64,000 bases of DNA from Brevibacterium sediminis (GCF_013623905.1 NZ_JABKDD010000001.1:310001-374000), one strand, 5' to 3'; positions 8,489 to 16,984 are shown, numbered from the stretch's first letter. Numbers and translations are program-made. Notes: generated from the sequence alone by a model not told the origin.

Positions 8489-9430
8489 ATGAGAACCCTA
8501 ATGACAAGGACCGCTCTCGGAGTCATCTCGGTGCTGGCGGCCTCGACGCTGCTGCTGGCAGGATGCGGCGGAACCGATGAGGCGGCGGACAACGCCGACT
8601 CGGTCACGGTCGACACTCTCAAGGGGGAGGTCGAAGTCCCGGCTGGTGCGAAGAACGTCGTCGTCCTCAATTCGCCTGCCGCTGACGCGGCTGCGGGAAT
8701 GGGCGTGACACCGGTCGCCGTTGCATCCACGAAAGACCAGATCATGCCGTGGCAGAAGGGCGTCACCGACGATGTCGCGGACGATTCGCTCATCAACGCC
8801 GAATATGCGCCGAACCTCGAGAAGATCGCGGAATACGAACCGGATGTCATCTTCGCAGCACCCTGGAATATCGCCGACGACTCCACCTACGAGCAGCTCT
8901 CCGACATCGCTCCGGTGATCATTCCGGACACGGAGTCGGCGAATCCCGACTGGGATGAGATGACCGAACAGGTCGGCGAAGCTCTGGGGAAGTCTGATGA
9001 GGCAGAGAAACTGATCGACACGACGAAAGACAAGCTCGAAGCCGTCGGTGCCGACCTCGGGGTCGACGGGAAGTCATATCAGCTGATCTCGCCGCGGGCC
9101 GAAGGGATCTATTTCGGTAACGCCGCACCGCTGGAACTCTTCGGCCTCAAACCCGGGCAGCACCAGACGCCTGAAGAGATCAACAAGTTCACTCTCTCGG
9201 CCGAGAACCTCGACGAGCTCGACGCAGACTACCTTTTCGTGTGGGCCATGGACGACGACGGGAAGAAGCAGGTCGTTGACAATCCGAGCTATGACTCGCT
9301 GCCGTCGGTGAAGAACGGCACCGCAGCCTTCATCGACGCCGAATTCGCGACCGCCGTCAATGCCGCCAGCCCGGCCAGCCTCGACTGGCTGGTGACCGAC
9401 AGCGGCATCGAGGACATGCTCAAAAAGTAG
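8489..9430 (+). CDS. Iron-siderophore ABC transporter substrate-binding lipoprotein (operon copy)
   Basis: Class III binding protein, 313 residues, and the cognate receptor of the preceding permease-ATPase set by position. A signal peptide leads to lipobox LAGC, with Cys near residue 26. KGEVEVPAGAKNVVVLNSP and YEPDVIFAAPWN are the usual N-lobe landmarks, and NLDELDADYLFVWAMDD the C-lobe one. Two starts are possible: ATG 8489 or ATG 8501. Neither has a strong ribosome site, and the second gives a more typical lipoprotein leader. It is only distantly similar to the lone binding protein at 1584, so the two probably bind different chelates. Convergent with the DUF808 gene 82 bases away. Confidence 0.9.
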   Translation: MRTLMTRTALGVISVLAASTLLLAGCGGTDEAADNADSVTVDTLKGEVEVPAGAKNVVVLNSPAADAAAGMGVTPVAVASTKDQIMPWQKGVTDDVADDSLINAEYAPNLEKIAEYEPDVIFAAPWNIADDSTYEQLSDIAPVIIPDTESANPDWDEMTEQVGEALGKSDEAEKLIDTTKDKLEAVGADLGVDGKSYQLISPRAEGIYFGNAAPLELFGLKPGQHQTPEEINKFTLSAENLDELDADYLFVWAMDDDGKKQVVDNPSYDSLPSVKNGTAAFIDAEFATAVNAASPASLDWLVTDSGIEDMLKK

Positions 9431-9512
9431 GCGACCGGGCCAGCCCTTCTCTCACCGGCCCAACCCAACTCACGGAGCCCGGAACCCGAGCGACAAGGGA
9501 CGCCGCCGCAGC

Positions 9513-10484
9513 TCAGGCGGTAGCAGTGTCCTTCTTGCCGTCCTTCTTCACGAGCGCTTTGACTCCGAAGATCACGCCGACGACGATGCCTCCCCAGATC
9601 GCACCGAGGATGAGGGAGAAGAACGTGTTGACCAGCCAACCCAGGAAGGCGCCGATGACCGCGATCGCAGCGACCGGCTCTTCGAGGTGGTGGACAAAGC
9701 CGTAGAGGGCGTGGAAGCCGAGCTCATCGGTGCCGACGAGGATGATGTGTCCTCCGACCCACAGCATGGCGAAGGTGCCCACGACAGAGAGCAGAGCGAG
9801 TAGCTTCGGCATCGCTCCGACGAGGAACCGACCGAACTTCTGCTGCCCGGGTGAGTCCTTCTTCGCCATATGCAGACCGATGTCATCCATCTTCACAATG
9901 AGTGCGACGACACCGTAGACGCCGACGGTGATCGCAACGCCGACGACGGCGAGGATGACGGCACGGCTGGTCAGGGATTCGGCGGCCACCTCGTTGAGGG
10001 CGATGACCATGATCTCGCAGCTGAGGACGAAATCGGTGGTGATGGCCGATCGCACGACCTTCTTCTCTGCCGCCTTGCCATCGGTCGACTGTTCGGCGGC
10101 CGGGGTGTCCTTCTCGTGGTGGGCGATCCAGCCGAGCTTCTCGAAGACCTTCTCGGCACCCTCATAGCAGAGGTAGGTGCCGCCGATCATGAGCAGCGGA
10201 GTGAGGAGCCAGGGCAGAAACTGGCTGAGCAGGAGAATGATCGGGAGGATGATGACGAGCTTGTTGAACAGGGAGCCCAAAGCGATGCGCTGGATGATCG
10301 GAAGCTCGCGTTTGGGGTCCACTCCTTCGACGAACTTCGGCGTCACCGCGGCATCGTCGATGACGACCCCAGCCGCCTTCGCACCGGCTCGTGACGCACC
10401 TGCGGCGACATCGTCGAGGCTGGCAGCCGAGAGTTTGACGAGTGCGGCCACATCGTCGAGGAGTGCGATCAGACCTCCGGCCAT
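9513..10484 (-). CDS. DUF808 family membrane protein (YedI-like)
   Basis: Inner-membrane protein of unknown function related to E. coli YedI. The 323-residue product begins with the family signature AGGLIALLDDVAALVKLSA and a DDVAAGASRAGAKAAGVVIDD helix pair. It then has VDPKRELPIIQRIALGSL and several membrane segments, and ends in a Lys-rich tail (KDGKKDTA). Length is typical. Its ATG directly abuts the stop of the small META-domain gene, making it the third gene of a leftward operon. That association with two META-domain proteins is the only functional hint. Confidence 0.9.
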   Translation of the reverse strand: MAGGLIALLDDVAALVKLSAASLDDVAAGASRAGAKAAGVVIDDAAVTPKFVEGVDPKRELPIIQRIALGSLFNKLVIILPIILLLSQFLPWLLTPLLMIGGTYLCYEGAEKVFEKLGWIAHHEKDTPAAEQSTDGKAAEKKVVRSAITTDFVLSCEIMVIALNEVAAESLTSRAVILAVVGVAITVGVYGVVALIVKMDDIGLHMAKKDSPGQQKFGRFLVGAMPKLLALLSVVGTFAMLWVGGHIILVGTDELGFHALYGFVHHLEEPVAAIAVIGAFLGWLVNTFFSLILGAIWGGIVVGVIFGVKALVKKDGKKDTATA

Positions 10485-10805
10485 CTAACGACCGCCGAGC
10501 TTGTGAGTTGGGCCGGGCAGCTGACGATGAAGGTCGCCGAGGTGGTTCTCGGCAGCGTCGAAGAGGTGCAGACGGTCGCCGTCGGGTTCGACTCTCCTGG
10601 CTTTGGGAACCCAGGTGACCATTCCGGGAGCGGCTTTGAGCGTCATCATCGAGGACTTGATCATCAAACCCTCGGGCTCGGCCGACCATGAGGTCATAAG
10701 GTTGTTGGCGCCGTCGCTGCCGTGCAGTGAGCCGTCCTCGGTGAACTCGAGGAAGGCCCGCTCGTTCGTCTCGGCCGTCCAGCGGCCGATGAGTTCCTGT
10801 GTCAT
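10485..10805 (-). CDS. Small cytoplasmic META-domain protein
   Basis: A 106-residue protein without a signal peptide, clearly paralogous to the C-terminal half of the lipoprotein encoded just upstream. Both share the order W(T/S)-FLEF(T/S)(E/D)DGSL-GSDG-N--TSW-V-. It looks like a minimal META/HslJ-type beta domain. Both positions where the lipoprotein copy has Cys (GSDGCN and QKAC) are replaced: GSDGAN and LKAA. Function is unknown. Its ATG overlaps the stop of the lipoprotein gene (ATGA), and its stop touches the start of the DUF808 gene. Confidence 0.75.
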   Translation of the reverse strand: MTQELIGRWTAETNERAFLEFTEDGSLHGSDGANNLMTSWSAEPEGLMIKSSMMTLKAAPGMVTWVPKARRVEPDGDRLHLFDAAENHLGDLHRQLPGPTHKLGGR

Positions 10806-11293
10806 TTGTCGTCCTTTTCCAGTCCGCCGATGACTTTCCCGTTGCTGTCTTTGACCTTCATGACATCGCCTTCGATAGTCGCCGTTGAGGCTTTGCTCAG
10901 CCAGGTGTCGACGCCAGCGCAGGCTTTCTGGGTCGACATGAAGGAGTCGATGGTGATCTCGTCGCCTTTGACCTTCCAGCTCGTGACGATCGCGTTGCAG
11001 CCGTCAGAGCCTTCGAGCGAGCCGTCGTCAGAGAATTCGAGGAACGGGTCGCCCTTCTCCGGTGAGGTCCATTTACCGGTGGGATCGAGCTTGGAGGCGT
11101 CGTCGCTGGGAGACGTGGTTTCGCTGGACTCGGTGGGGGAGGGGGAGCTGGGGTTTCGGGGGTCGTTGCCGGTATCACAGGCTGCCAGCGGCAGAGTGAG
11201 AGCAAGGGCCGCGAGTCCGAGCGCGAGCCTCGAGGCGGGTCTTACGGAGGCCAGGGGGCGAAGCTTTGTGTGGTTCGGCATGCCCCTGATCAT
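10802..11293 (-). CDS. META-domain lipoprotein (HslJ-like)
   Basis: Probable membrane-anchored extracytoplasmic lipoprotein. From the ATG at 11293 it is about 163 residues: a signal peptide, lipobox LAAC, a Ser/Thr/Pro-rich linker of about 35 residues, then a META-like domain with GSDGCNAIVTSW and STQKACAG carrying the cysteine pair usual for HslJ-type domains. An open frame continues to 11449 but would put about 50 residues before the signal peptide, so ATG 11293 or 11281 is preferred. HslJ is linked to heat and novobiocin resistance in E. coli; whether that applies here is unknown. First gene of the three-gene leftward operon. Confidence 0.75.
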   Translation of the reverse strand: MIRGMPNHTKLRPLASVRPASRLALGLAALALTLPLAACDTGNDPRNPSSPSPTESSETTSPSDDASKLDPTGKWTSPEKGDPFLEFSDDGSLEGSDGCNAIVTSWKVKGDEITIDSFMSTQKACAGVDTWLSKASTATIEGDVMKVKDSNGKVIGGLEKDDK

Positions 11294-11407
11294 AACGGCA
11301 CCGTTTTCGAGCGACCTGGAAGAACACAGGACAGCTTGTGTAGTCCGACTTCTGTAAGTTGTGTTCACCTGCGACATTGATGGTTCTTGCATTGCGTCGT
11401 GATCAAA

Positions 11408-11417
11408 CCGTAACCTT
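11408..11417 (+). promoter_or_regulatory. CCGTAACCTT block shared by the two protease upstream regions
   Basis: CCGTAACCTT occurs 110 bases before the ATG of the first surface protease and again at 13666-13675, 60 bases before the second. Here it sits inside a short inverted repeat (AACCG ... CGGTT). The ten-base identity in otherwise diverged leaders suggests a common regulator or sigma factor, but this is inference from two copies. Confidence 0.3.
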
Positions 11418-11527
11418 TCACACGGTTGGAAATCTGACACCGGAAGCATGAACCGCCGAGTCGCGGCGAAGCCTGTTGACGGGGTCGGGCAATCGAAGCA
11501 TCGACAACGATCAAGGGAATCAACCTT

Positions 11528-13468
11528 ATGCAGAAGAAACTCGTGCAGAGTTCACTGGCGATCAGCGCCGCTGCGGCGCTGAGCCTGAGCGGCGCGCTCG
11601 TCGCCTCACCGGCGATGGCTGACAACGCCCCGCAGAAGCTGGACCTTCAGAGTGAAGCTCACGTCCAGAAGGCACTTTCCGGTATCGAAGGCGTCAACGC
11701 CTACGGCACCGACGGCGGCGAGCTCAGCATCGGCGTTGCCAAGAAGACCGACGAGATCAAGAAGCTCGAAAAGAAGTACCAGAACATCAAGGTCACCGAG
11801 GGCGTCAAGGAACTGAAGCCCTATGCGAAGAATGATCTCGTCGGCGGTGCCGGCTACCTGGTCAAGGCCGGCGAGAGCGGCGGGGCCTGCTCGACCGGTT
11901 TCTCCGGCTGGGACGGAGACGGCAAGCCCGTCGTCCTGACCGCCGGTCACTGCTCGAAGATCATCAACGAGCAGACCAACGAGTTCGACGGCGACACCAC
12001 TGTCGATCAGACCGAGAAGCCCTCAATCTCCGAGGCCAACGGCGGCGAAGGCTTCCAGGCCTCCGGCAGCGGCGTCATCGGCAAGTGGGGCTTCCACAAC
12101 TTCGGCGGCGACCTCCTCGAGGGCGCCGACCAGAACAAGTGGCCTGAGCCCAGCGAGTCCGACATCGACTTCGCCGTCATCAACGTCGACGAGTCGAAGT
12201 ACAACGTCAAGAACGGCATCACCGACTGGTCGACCGCCGATTCGGACGATCTGGCCAAGTCGACCACCGAGATCACCGAGGTCGGTGCGCACAAGGACGG
12301 CGCCATCAGCAAGTCCGGTCGCACCACCGGTAAGACCGACGGCGAAGTTCTGCCCCGCTCGGAGTACGACTTCGACTACCAGAATGTCGGCGGTCGTTGG
12401 GTCCACGGATTCGGCGTGACCGCGCCGATCGACAAGCCCTTCTCCCAGCCGGGCGACTCCGGCGGCGGCGTCTACCAGGGCAGCACCGCCGTGGGTGTCA
12501 TCTCCGGCGGCGGCGACCTCGATGCGAACACCTCGTTCACCTGGGTTGCCGACCTGGACCACTCGCTCGAGGAGTCCGGCACGGACTTCAACCTCAAGAA
12601 GCCGGGTGAGGAGACCCCTGAGGCACCTGCCGCTCCGAAGGCCGAAGACCAGACCATCGAGCCTGAGGGCAAGGTCAAGGGCAAGGCCGAGGCTGGCGCC
12701 AAGGTCGAGGTCAAGTGGGAACCCGCTGAAGGTGCTCAGGCAGCCGAGAACGGTTCTGAGACCGTCACGGCTGACAAGGACGGAAACTTCTCCGTCGAGG
12801 GCCCCAAGGCCGAAGGCGACTACAACTTCACTGCGACGGCGATCGTTGACGGACAGGAATCCAAGACGACCGAATTCGATGTGACCGTTGAGAAGGACGA
12901 GTCCGAGACTCCCGCTCCTGCCGAGCGTGAGATCAGCGTCGACCCCAAAGAGATCGTCGCGTCCGACTTCGTGAAGGAAGACAAGGGCGTGACGATCACG
13001 GTTAAGGGCTTCGACGAGGGCGAGAAGGTCAACCTCGAAGTTGCCAACGGGCCTGAAGGCGTCGAGGGCATCAAGCTGGACGAGACCGCCAATGAGAACG
13101 GTGCCGCCGCATTCTCGATCTACGGCACCAGCGCCGAGAACGCCGAGGCCTACCTCGGTAAGTACGACGTCGAGGTTACCGGCGCCAACGATACCGAGGA
13201 CGAGTCGGCACTGACCGGTACGTTCGAGGTAGTCGCTGACGAAGACGGTTCCGGCGGCGGATCCGGCGGAGACGATGACGGCAACAACGACGACGGCAAT
13301 GCCGACGGCGGAGCCGGCGACGGAAACGACGATGACGGAAACGGTGACGGCGGTTCTGACCTGCCGCGCACCGGTGCCGAGCTGACCGGCCTGGCCGCCG
13401 GAGCCGGACTGCTCCTCGTGGGCGGAACCGCGGTCGTTCTGACCATGCGTCGCAAGAACAACAACTGA
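11528..13468 (+). CDS. LPXTG-anchored S1-family (chymotrypsin-like) serine protease, copy 1
   Basis: Secreted protease tethered to the cell wall, 646 residues. Order: signal peptide (1-31, ending SPAMA); a short charged pro-like segment (about 35-100); protease domain with Cys121, VLTAGHC (His141, Cys142), DIDFAVI (Asp214) and PGDSGGG (Ser311). Cys121-Cys142 fits the classical S1 disulfide beside the His. Then an Ig-like domain (about 375-460), a second beta domain starting ISVDPKEI (about 465-575), a Gly/Asp/Asn-rich wall-spanning stretch, LPRTG, a hydrophobic helix and an RRKNNN tail. The protease part resembles streptogrisin/alpha-lytic types, but the propeptide is short. The next gene is a paralog. 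A sortase is required; none is in the window. Confidence 0.9.
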   Translation: MQKKLVQSSLAISAAAALSLSGALVASPAMADNAPQKLDLQSEAHVQKALSGIEGVNAYGTDGGELSIGVAKKTDEIKKLEKKYQNIKVTEGVKELKPYAKNDLVGGAGYLVKAGESGGACSTGFSGWDGDGKPVVLTAGHCSKIINEQTNEFDGDTTVDQTEKPSISEANGGEGFQASGSGVIGKWGFHNFGGDLLEGADQNKWPEPSESDIDFAVINVDESKYNVKNGITDWSTADSDDLAKSTTEITEVGAHKDGAISKSGRTTGKTDGEVLPRSEYDFDYQNVGGRWVHGFGVTAPIDKPFSQPGDSGGGVYQGSTAVGVISGGGDLDANTSFTWVADLDHSLEESGTDFNLKKPGEETPEAPAAPKAEDQTIEPEGKVKGKAEAGAKVEVKWEPAEGAQAAENGSETVTADKDGNFSVEGPKAEGDYNFTATAIVDGQESKTTEFDVTVEKDESETPAPAEREISVDPKEIVASDFVKEDKGVTITVKGFDEGEKVNLEVANGPEGVEGIKLDETANENGAAAFSIYGTSAENAEAYLGKYDVEVTGANDTEDESALTGTFEVVADEDGSGGGSGGDDDGNNDDGNADGGAGDGNDDDGNGDGGSDLPRTGAELTGLAAGAGLLLVGGTAVVLTMRRKNNN

Positions 13469-13511
13469 GTGCTGTGATGCCGGCCGTCTGACGGTCTGGC
13501 GAACTGACACT

Positions 13512-13547
13512 GACGATGCCCCCGGTCTTCTGACCGGGGGCATCGTC
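13512..13547 (+). terminator. Intrinsic terminator after protease copy 1
   Basis: A perfect 16-bp stem (13512-13527 with 13532-13547) closes a TTCT loop, 44 bases after the stop of the first protease gene. It is followed by only a weak T-rich stretch, as is common in high-GC actinobacteria. It separates the two protease genes into independent transcripts. Confidence 0.85.
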
Positions 13548-13559
13548 TATTCATGGCGA

Positions 13560-13735
13560 CTGCCTAGAGGCGATAACAGCAAGTCTCTTTGTATACATCT
13601 ACTGAAGTTTCGTACATTAAGTTCACAGTCTTCGGCCTACTTTTTTGGTAGTCACTGAGTGCGCCCCGTAACCTTATCGTGACTTAGGTCATCAACTTGT
13701 GACATTGATCCCTCAGAACAGAGAGACAACAACTT
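13560..13735 (+). promoter_or_regulatory. AT-rich leader and likely promoter region of protease copy 2
   Basis: This stretch is markedly more AT-rich than its surroundings and holds no gene. Visible elements are the palindrome ATGTATACA region near 13590-13598, the CCGTAACCTT block (13666-13675) shared with the first protease leader, and GTGAC-TTAG-GTCAT at 13679-13692, which partly resembles a CRP/GlxR-type site. The promoter itself cannot be fixed by eye. Confidence 0.4.
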
Positions 13736-15931
13736 ATGCAGAAGAAACTCGTACAGAGTTCGCTGGCGCTCACAGCGGCAACGGCGCTCGGCCTGGGCGG
13801 AGCGTTCGCTGCTTCTCCGGCCGTCGCTGACAACGGTCCGCAGAAGCTGAATGTGCAGAGCGATGCGGCTGTGCAGAAGACTCTGGACAAGGCGTCCGGT
13901 GTCAACGCATACGGCGCCAAGAACGGCAAGCTCACCATCGGTGTTGAAAAGGCCGACAAGACAACAAAGAAGCTTGAGCAGGATTTCTCGAACGTCAAGG
14001 TCGTTGAGGGAGTCAAAGAGCTGAAGGCCTATGCCGGCAACGACTTGGTTGGCGGCGCAGGTTACCTCGTCAAGGCAGGCGAGGGCGGCGGAGCCTGTTC
14101 AACCGGATTCTCCGGTTGGGATGCTGATGGAAAGCCGATCGTGCTCACCGCTGGTCACTGCGCGAAGATCATCAACGAGCAGAGCGGGGAATTTGAGGGC
14201 GACACGACGGTCGACGAGACCGAACAGCCTTCCACTGCTCCTGCGGTCGGTGGAGAGGGATTCAAGCAGACCGGACTCGGCGTCATCGGCAGCTGGGGTT
14301 ACAACAAGTTCGGCGGCGAACTGGTTCCTCCGGGTTCAGACGCTCAGCCCAATGACGACGATATCGACTTCGCGGTCATCAATGTCGATGCTTCGAAGTA
14401 CAACGTCAAGACAGGTGTGACTGACTGGTCGACCGCCGGAGACGACGATCTGGCTGCGAAGCTCGCCACTGATATCACCAAGGTCGGCGCTCACAGCGAA
14501 GGTACCGTTCAGAAGGCCGGCCGGACGACCGGACTGACCGAGAACGAGACATGGACTGCCTACAACGAGCAGTTCGACTTCGTCAACGTCAGCGGACGCT
14601 TCGTCCATGGTTTCGGTGTTAAGGCACCGTCCGGCAAGCCGTTCTCCGCGCCCGGCGATTCCGGTGGCGGCGTCTTCCAGGGAGACACTGCAGTCGGCGT
14701 CATCTCCGGCGGCGGTCCTGCAGAGGACGAGAACGGTCAGGAGATCGACTTCAGCTGGGTAGCCGACCTCGACTACTCGCTCGAGAAGTCCGGACAGTCG
14801 ATCTCGTTCACTGATCCTAACGAAGAGCCTCCGGGTGATGATGAGGCAGAAGCTGACGCTTCCGCTGCTGCCGACGGTGAAGATGCAGATGCTTCGGCCG
14901 CTGCCGAGGGAGACGACGCAAACGCTTCCGACAACGCTGACGCCGACGCCAAGGAAGCTGATGCTTCGTCCGCTGCGGAAGGCGACGACGCTGAAGCTTC
15001 GGCCGACGCAGACGGAGCAGAGGCTGACGCTTCCGCTGCCGCCGATGGCGACAATGCCGATGCTTCCTCCTCAGCCGATGGCAAGGATGACAAGGCCGAT
15101 TCCGACGCCGACGGTGACGAGAAGCTTGAAGCTCCCAAGGTCGGAGACCAGACAGTCGTTGAAGGCGGAAAGATCACCGGCAAGGCTGCTCCGAACGCTG
15201 ACGTCAAGCTGACCTGGAAGCCCGCTGGCGATGCCCAGGCAGGTTCCGCTCAGGCCCAGGCCGCACCGGCTGAGGGCAGCGTCACGGTCAAGACCGATGC
15301 TGATGGAAACTTCTCCACCGAGGCTCCTGCTGAAGCTGGCGAATACGCCTACTCCGCTACGGTCACAGCTAACGGACAGACCTCGGAAGCCACTAACTTC
15401 ACGGTGACTGTTCGGGCTGCAGAGGCCGAGCGCAAGCTGACTGTCGAGCCGAAGGAGATCGCTGCTTCGGACTTCGTGAAGGAAGACAAGGGCGTGCAGA
15501 TCACGGCTGAAGGCTTCGAAGAGGGAGAGAAAGTGACCCTCAAGGTTGTCGACGGGCCTGAAGGCGTCAAGGACTACGAGATGACGCAGACTGCCAACGC
15601 TGAGGGAGTCGTCGGATTCTCGATCTACGGCACCAGCGCTTCGAACCCCGAGGCCTACCTCGGTAAGTACGACGTTCAGGTCACCGGCGCCAACGACACC
15701 GAAGACGAAGAGGCCCTCACCGGCTCCTTCCAGGTTGTTGCCGACGAAGACGGCAACGGCGGCGGCAACGATGGTGACGACAACGGCAACGATGATGGAA
15801 ACGGTGACGGCGGCGGATCTGATCTGCCTCGCACCGGTGCCGAGCTGACCGGCCTGGCCGCCGGAGCCGGACTGCTCCTCGTCGGTGGAGCCGCTGTTGT
15901 TCTGACCATGCGTCGCAAGAAGAACAACTGA
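13736..15931 (+). CDS. LPXTG-anchored S1-family serine protease, copy 2, with Ala/Asp/Ser repeat linker
   Basis: Paralog of the gene at 11528, 731 residues. It has the same order of parts: signal peptide (MQKKLVQSSLAL, the first ten residues identical to copy 1), short pro-like segment, S1 domain with His141, Asp211, Ser309 and the Cys121/Cys142 pair, Ig-like domain, second beta domain, Gly/Asp/Asn-rich stalk, LPRTG, helix and RRKKNN tail. The main difference is an insertion of about 96 residues (367-462) of Ala/Asp/Ser/Glu repeats between protease and Ig-like domain, which would push the catalytic domain further from the wall. The two copies are nearly identical in DNA around the sorting signal but diverged elsewhere. 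Confidence 0.9.
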   Translation: MQKKLVQSSLALTAATALGLGGAFAASPAVADNGPQKLNVQSDAAVQKTLDKASGVNAYGAKNGKLTIGVEKADKTTKKLEQDFSNVKVVEGVKELKAYAGNDLVGGAGYLVKAGEGGGACSTGFSGWDADGKPIVLTAGHCAKIINEQSGEFEGDTTVDETEQPSTAPAVGGEGFKQTGLGVIGSWGYNKFGGELVPPGSDAQPNDDDIDFAVINVDASKYNVKTGVTDWSTAGDDDLAAKLATDITKVGAHSEGTVQKAGRTTGLTENETWTAYNEQFDFVNVSGRFVHGFGVKAPSGKPFSAPGDSGGGVFQGDTAVGVISGGGPAEDENGQEIDFSWVADLDYSLEKSGQSISFTDPNEEPPGDDEAEADASAAADGEDADASAAAEGDDANASDNADADAKEADASSAAEGDDAEASADADGAEADASAAADGDNADASSSADGKDDKADSDADGDEKLEAPKVGDQTVVEGGKITGKAAPNADVKLTWKPAGDAQAGSAQAQAAPAEGSVTVKTDADGNFSTEAPAEAGEYAYSATVTANGQTSEATNFTVTVRAAEAERKLTVEPKEIAASDFVKEDKGVQITAEGFEEGEKVTLKVVDGPEGVKDYEMTQTANAEGVVGFSIYGTSASNPEAYLGKYDVQVTGANDTEDEEALTGSFQVVADEDGNGGGNDGDDNGNDDGNGDGGGSDLPRTGAELTGLAAGAGLLLVGGAAVVLTMRRKKNN
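14834..15121 (+). repeat. Ala/Asp/Ser low-complexity coding repeat
   Basis: About 96 codons of imperfect units such as EADASAAADGEDADASAAAEG (written here in part only) recur within the second protease gene, built on an ADAS-x-AA-x-GD theme of about 10-12 residues. It is highly acidic, probably disordered or extended, and absent from copy 1. Imperfect DNA repetition suggests growth by slippage or unequal recombination. Confidence 0.8.
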
Positions 15932-15967
15932 AACACACTCTGACGGTCACTCGTTGACCGACTGAGA

Positions 15968-16003
15968 GAAAGTGCCCCTGGCCTTCTGGCCAGGGGCACT
16001 TTC
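15968..16003. terminator. Bidirectional terminator between protease copy 2 and GNAT gene
   Basis: A perfect 16-bp stem (15968-15983 with 15988-16003) closes a TTCT loop, with AAAG on the left arm and CTTT on the right, so it can end transcripts from both converging genes. The loop is the same as in the hairpin after copy 1, although the stems differ. Confidence 0.85.
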
Positions 16004-16006
16004 ACG

Positions 16007-16984
16007 TCATCGGACGAAAGCACGGACCGCCGCCCCTGCAGACGGGGCGGCTTCGCTGAAGCCGAGCGACGTGTAGAACTCAGCCAGTCCGGGATCGGCG
16101 TCGGTGAGCAGGACGGTCTGTCGGACATCGGCGAAAGGTTCGAGGACGCGAGCGACGAGTTCAGCCCCGATGCCGCGCCGCTGCATTCCTGGAGCGACCA
16201 GGACATCTTGGAGGTAGACAAGTGTTCCGAAGTCGCTGACCACGCGCGCCAATCCGACGAGCAGCTCTGCCTGGTGAGCACAAACCACGTGCGAAGAATT
16301 GAGGACACTGCGGACCAGTCGTTCCGGGGCGTTCGTGTACGCCGACCATCCGACTGAGTTGTAGAGCGCGAGCATCTCACTGCACGATGGCGGAGTATTC
16401 GACGAATACGTGATCCCGGCACGAGTCTGCTCACGGAAATGACGTCGATCATGCCAGTGCAGCTCATGGACGACGCCTGTCTCCCATTCCTCGCGCAGGA
16501 TCGCATAGCCGACCGAATCCAGCGGATCGCTGCCGATTACAGGCCACGAGCGGCGATAGTGAGCTTCTTTCGTCCAGCCTGCCCGGTCGAAGACCGCCCT
16601 CATGGCGTGATTGTCTTCGCGCGTCTGACCCTCGAGTCGAATCGCTCCCGTGGTGGAAAAGACATGAGCGGTAATGGCGGTCAATGCCTCAACGCCGAGG
16701 CCCCGACCTCGAAATCGCGAAGCTAATCGGAGGTCGAACATCGGCGTCTCGTCACGAAGATCCTCCAGACGGACGATGCCGATCCGGCCCAGCTCGCTGT
16801 GAACGAGCCAGAACGTCTTGGTCTCCTCGCTGATGAAATAGCCGTCCGCAATCCGTTGGCGGACTTCTTCTGCCGACCAGCGAGACAGCCTGGCGTGGAA
16901 AGGGAACTCTTCCGTGGTGTAGAACTCAGTCAGATCATGATCGTCGCAGCCATGTGGATCGACCCGGGTCAGCTTCACACTCAT
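16007..16984 (-). CDS. Double-domain GNAT N-acetyltransferase
   Basis: A 325-residue protein made of two GNAT folds. The N-terminal half (about 1-165) resembles RimJ/RimL-type enzymes, with acetyl-CoA loop [13 protein letters not shown] and a [14 protein letters not shown] motif. The C-terminal half (about 185-325) is a smaller GNAT with loop [14 protein letters not shown] and a [13 protein letters not shown] ending typical of amine/aminoglycoside-type acetyltransferases. Both acetyl-CoA-binding loops look intact, so both may be active. Substrates are unknown. Tail-to-tail with protease copy 2 across a strong terminator. Confidence 0.85.
   Translation of the reverse strand: MSVKLTRVDPHGCDDHDLTEFYTTEEFPFHARLSRWSAEEVRQRIADGYFISEETKTFWLVHSELGRIGIVRLEDLRDETPMFDLRLASRFRGRGLGVEALTAITAHVFSTTGAIRLEGQTREDNHAMRAVFDRAGWTKEAHYRRSWPVIGSDPLDSVGYAILREEWETGVVHELHWHDRRHFREQTRAGITYSSNTPPSCSEMLALYNSVGWSAYTNAPERLVRSVLNSSHVVCAHQAELLVGLARVVSDFGTLVYLQDVLVAPGMQRRGIGAELVARVLEPFADVRQTVLLTDADPGLAEFYTSLGFSEAAPSAGAAVRAFVR

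Noticed and set aside
11294..11449. Upstream extension of the META lipoprotein
   Set aside because: It would place about 50 residues before a clear signal peptide, and that stretch looks like non-coding leader shared with the divergent protease gene.
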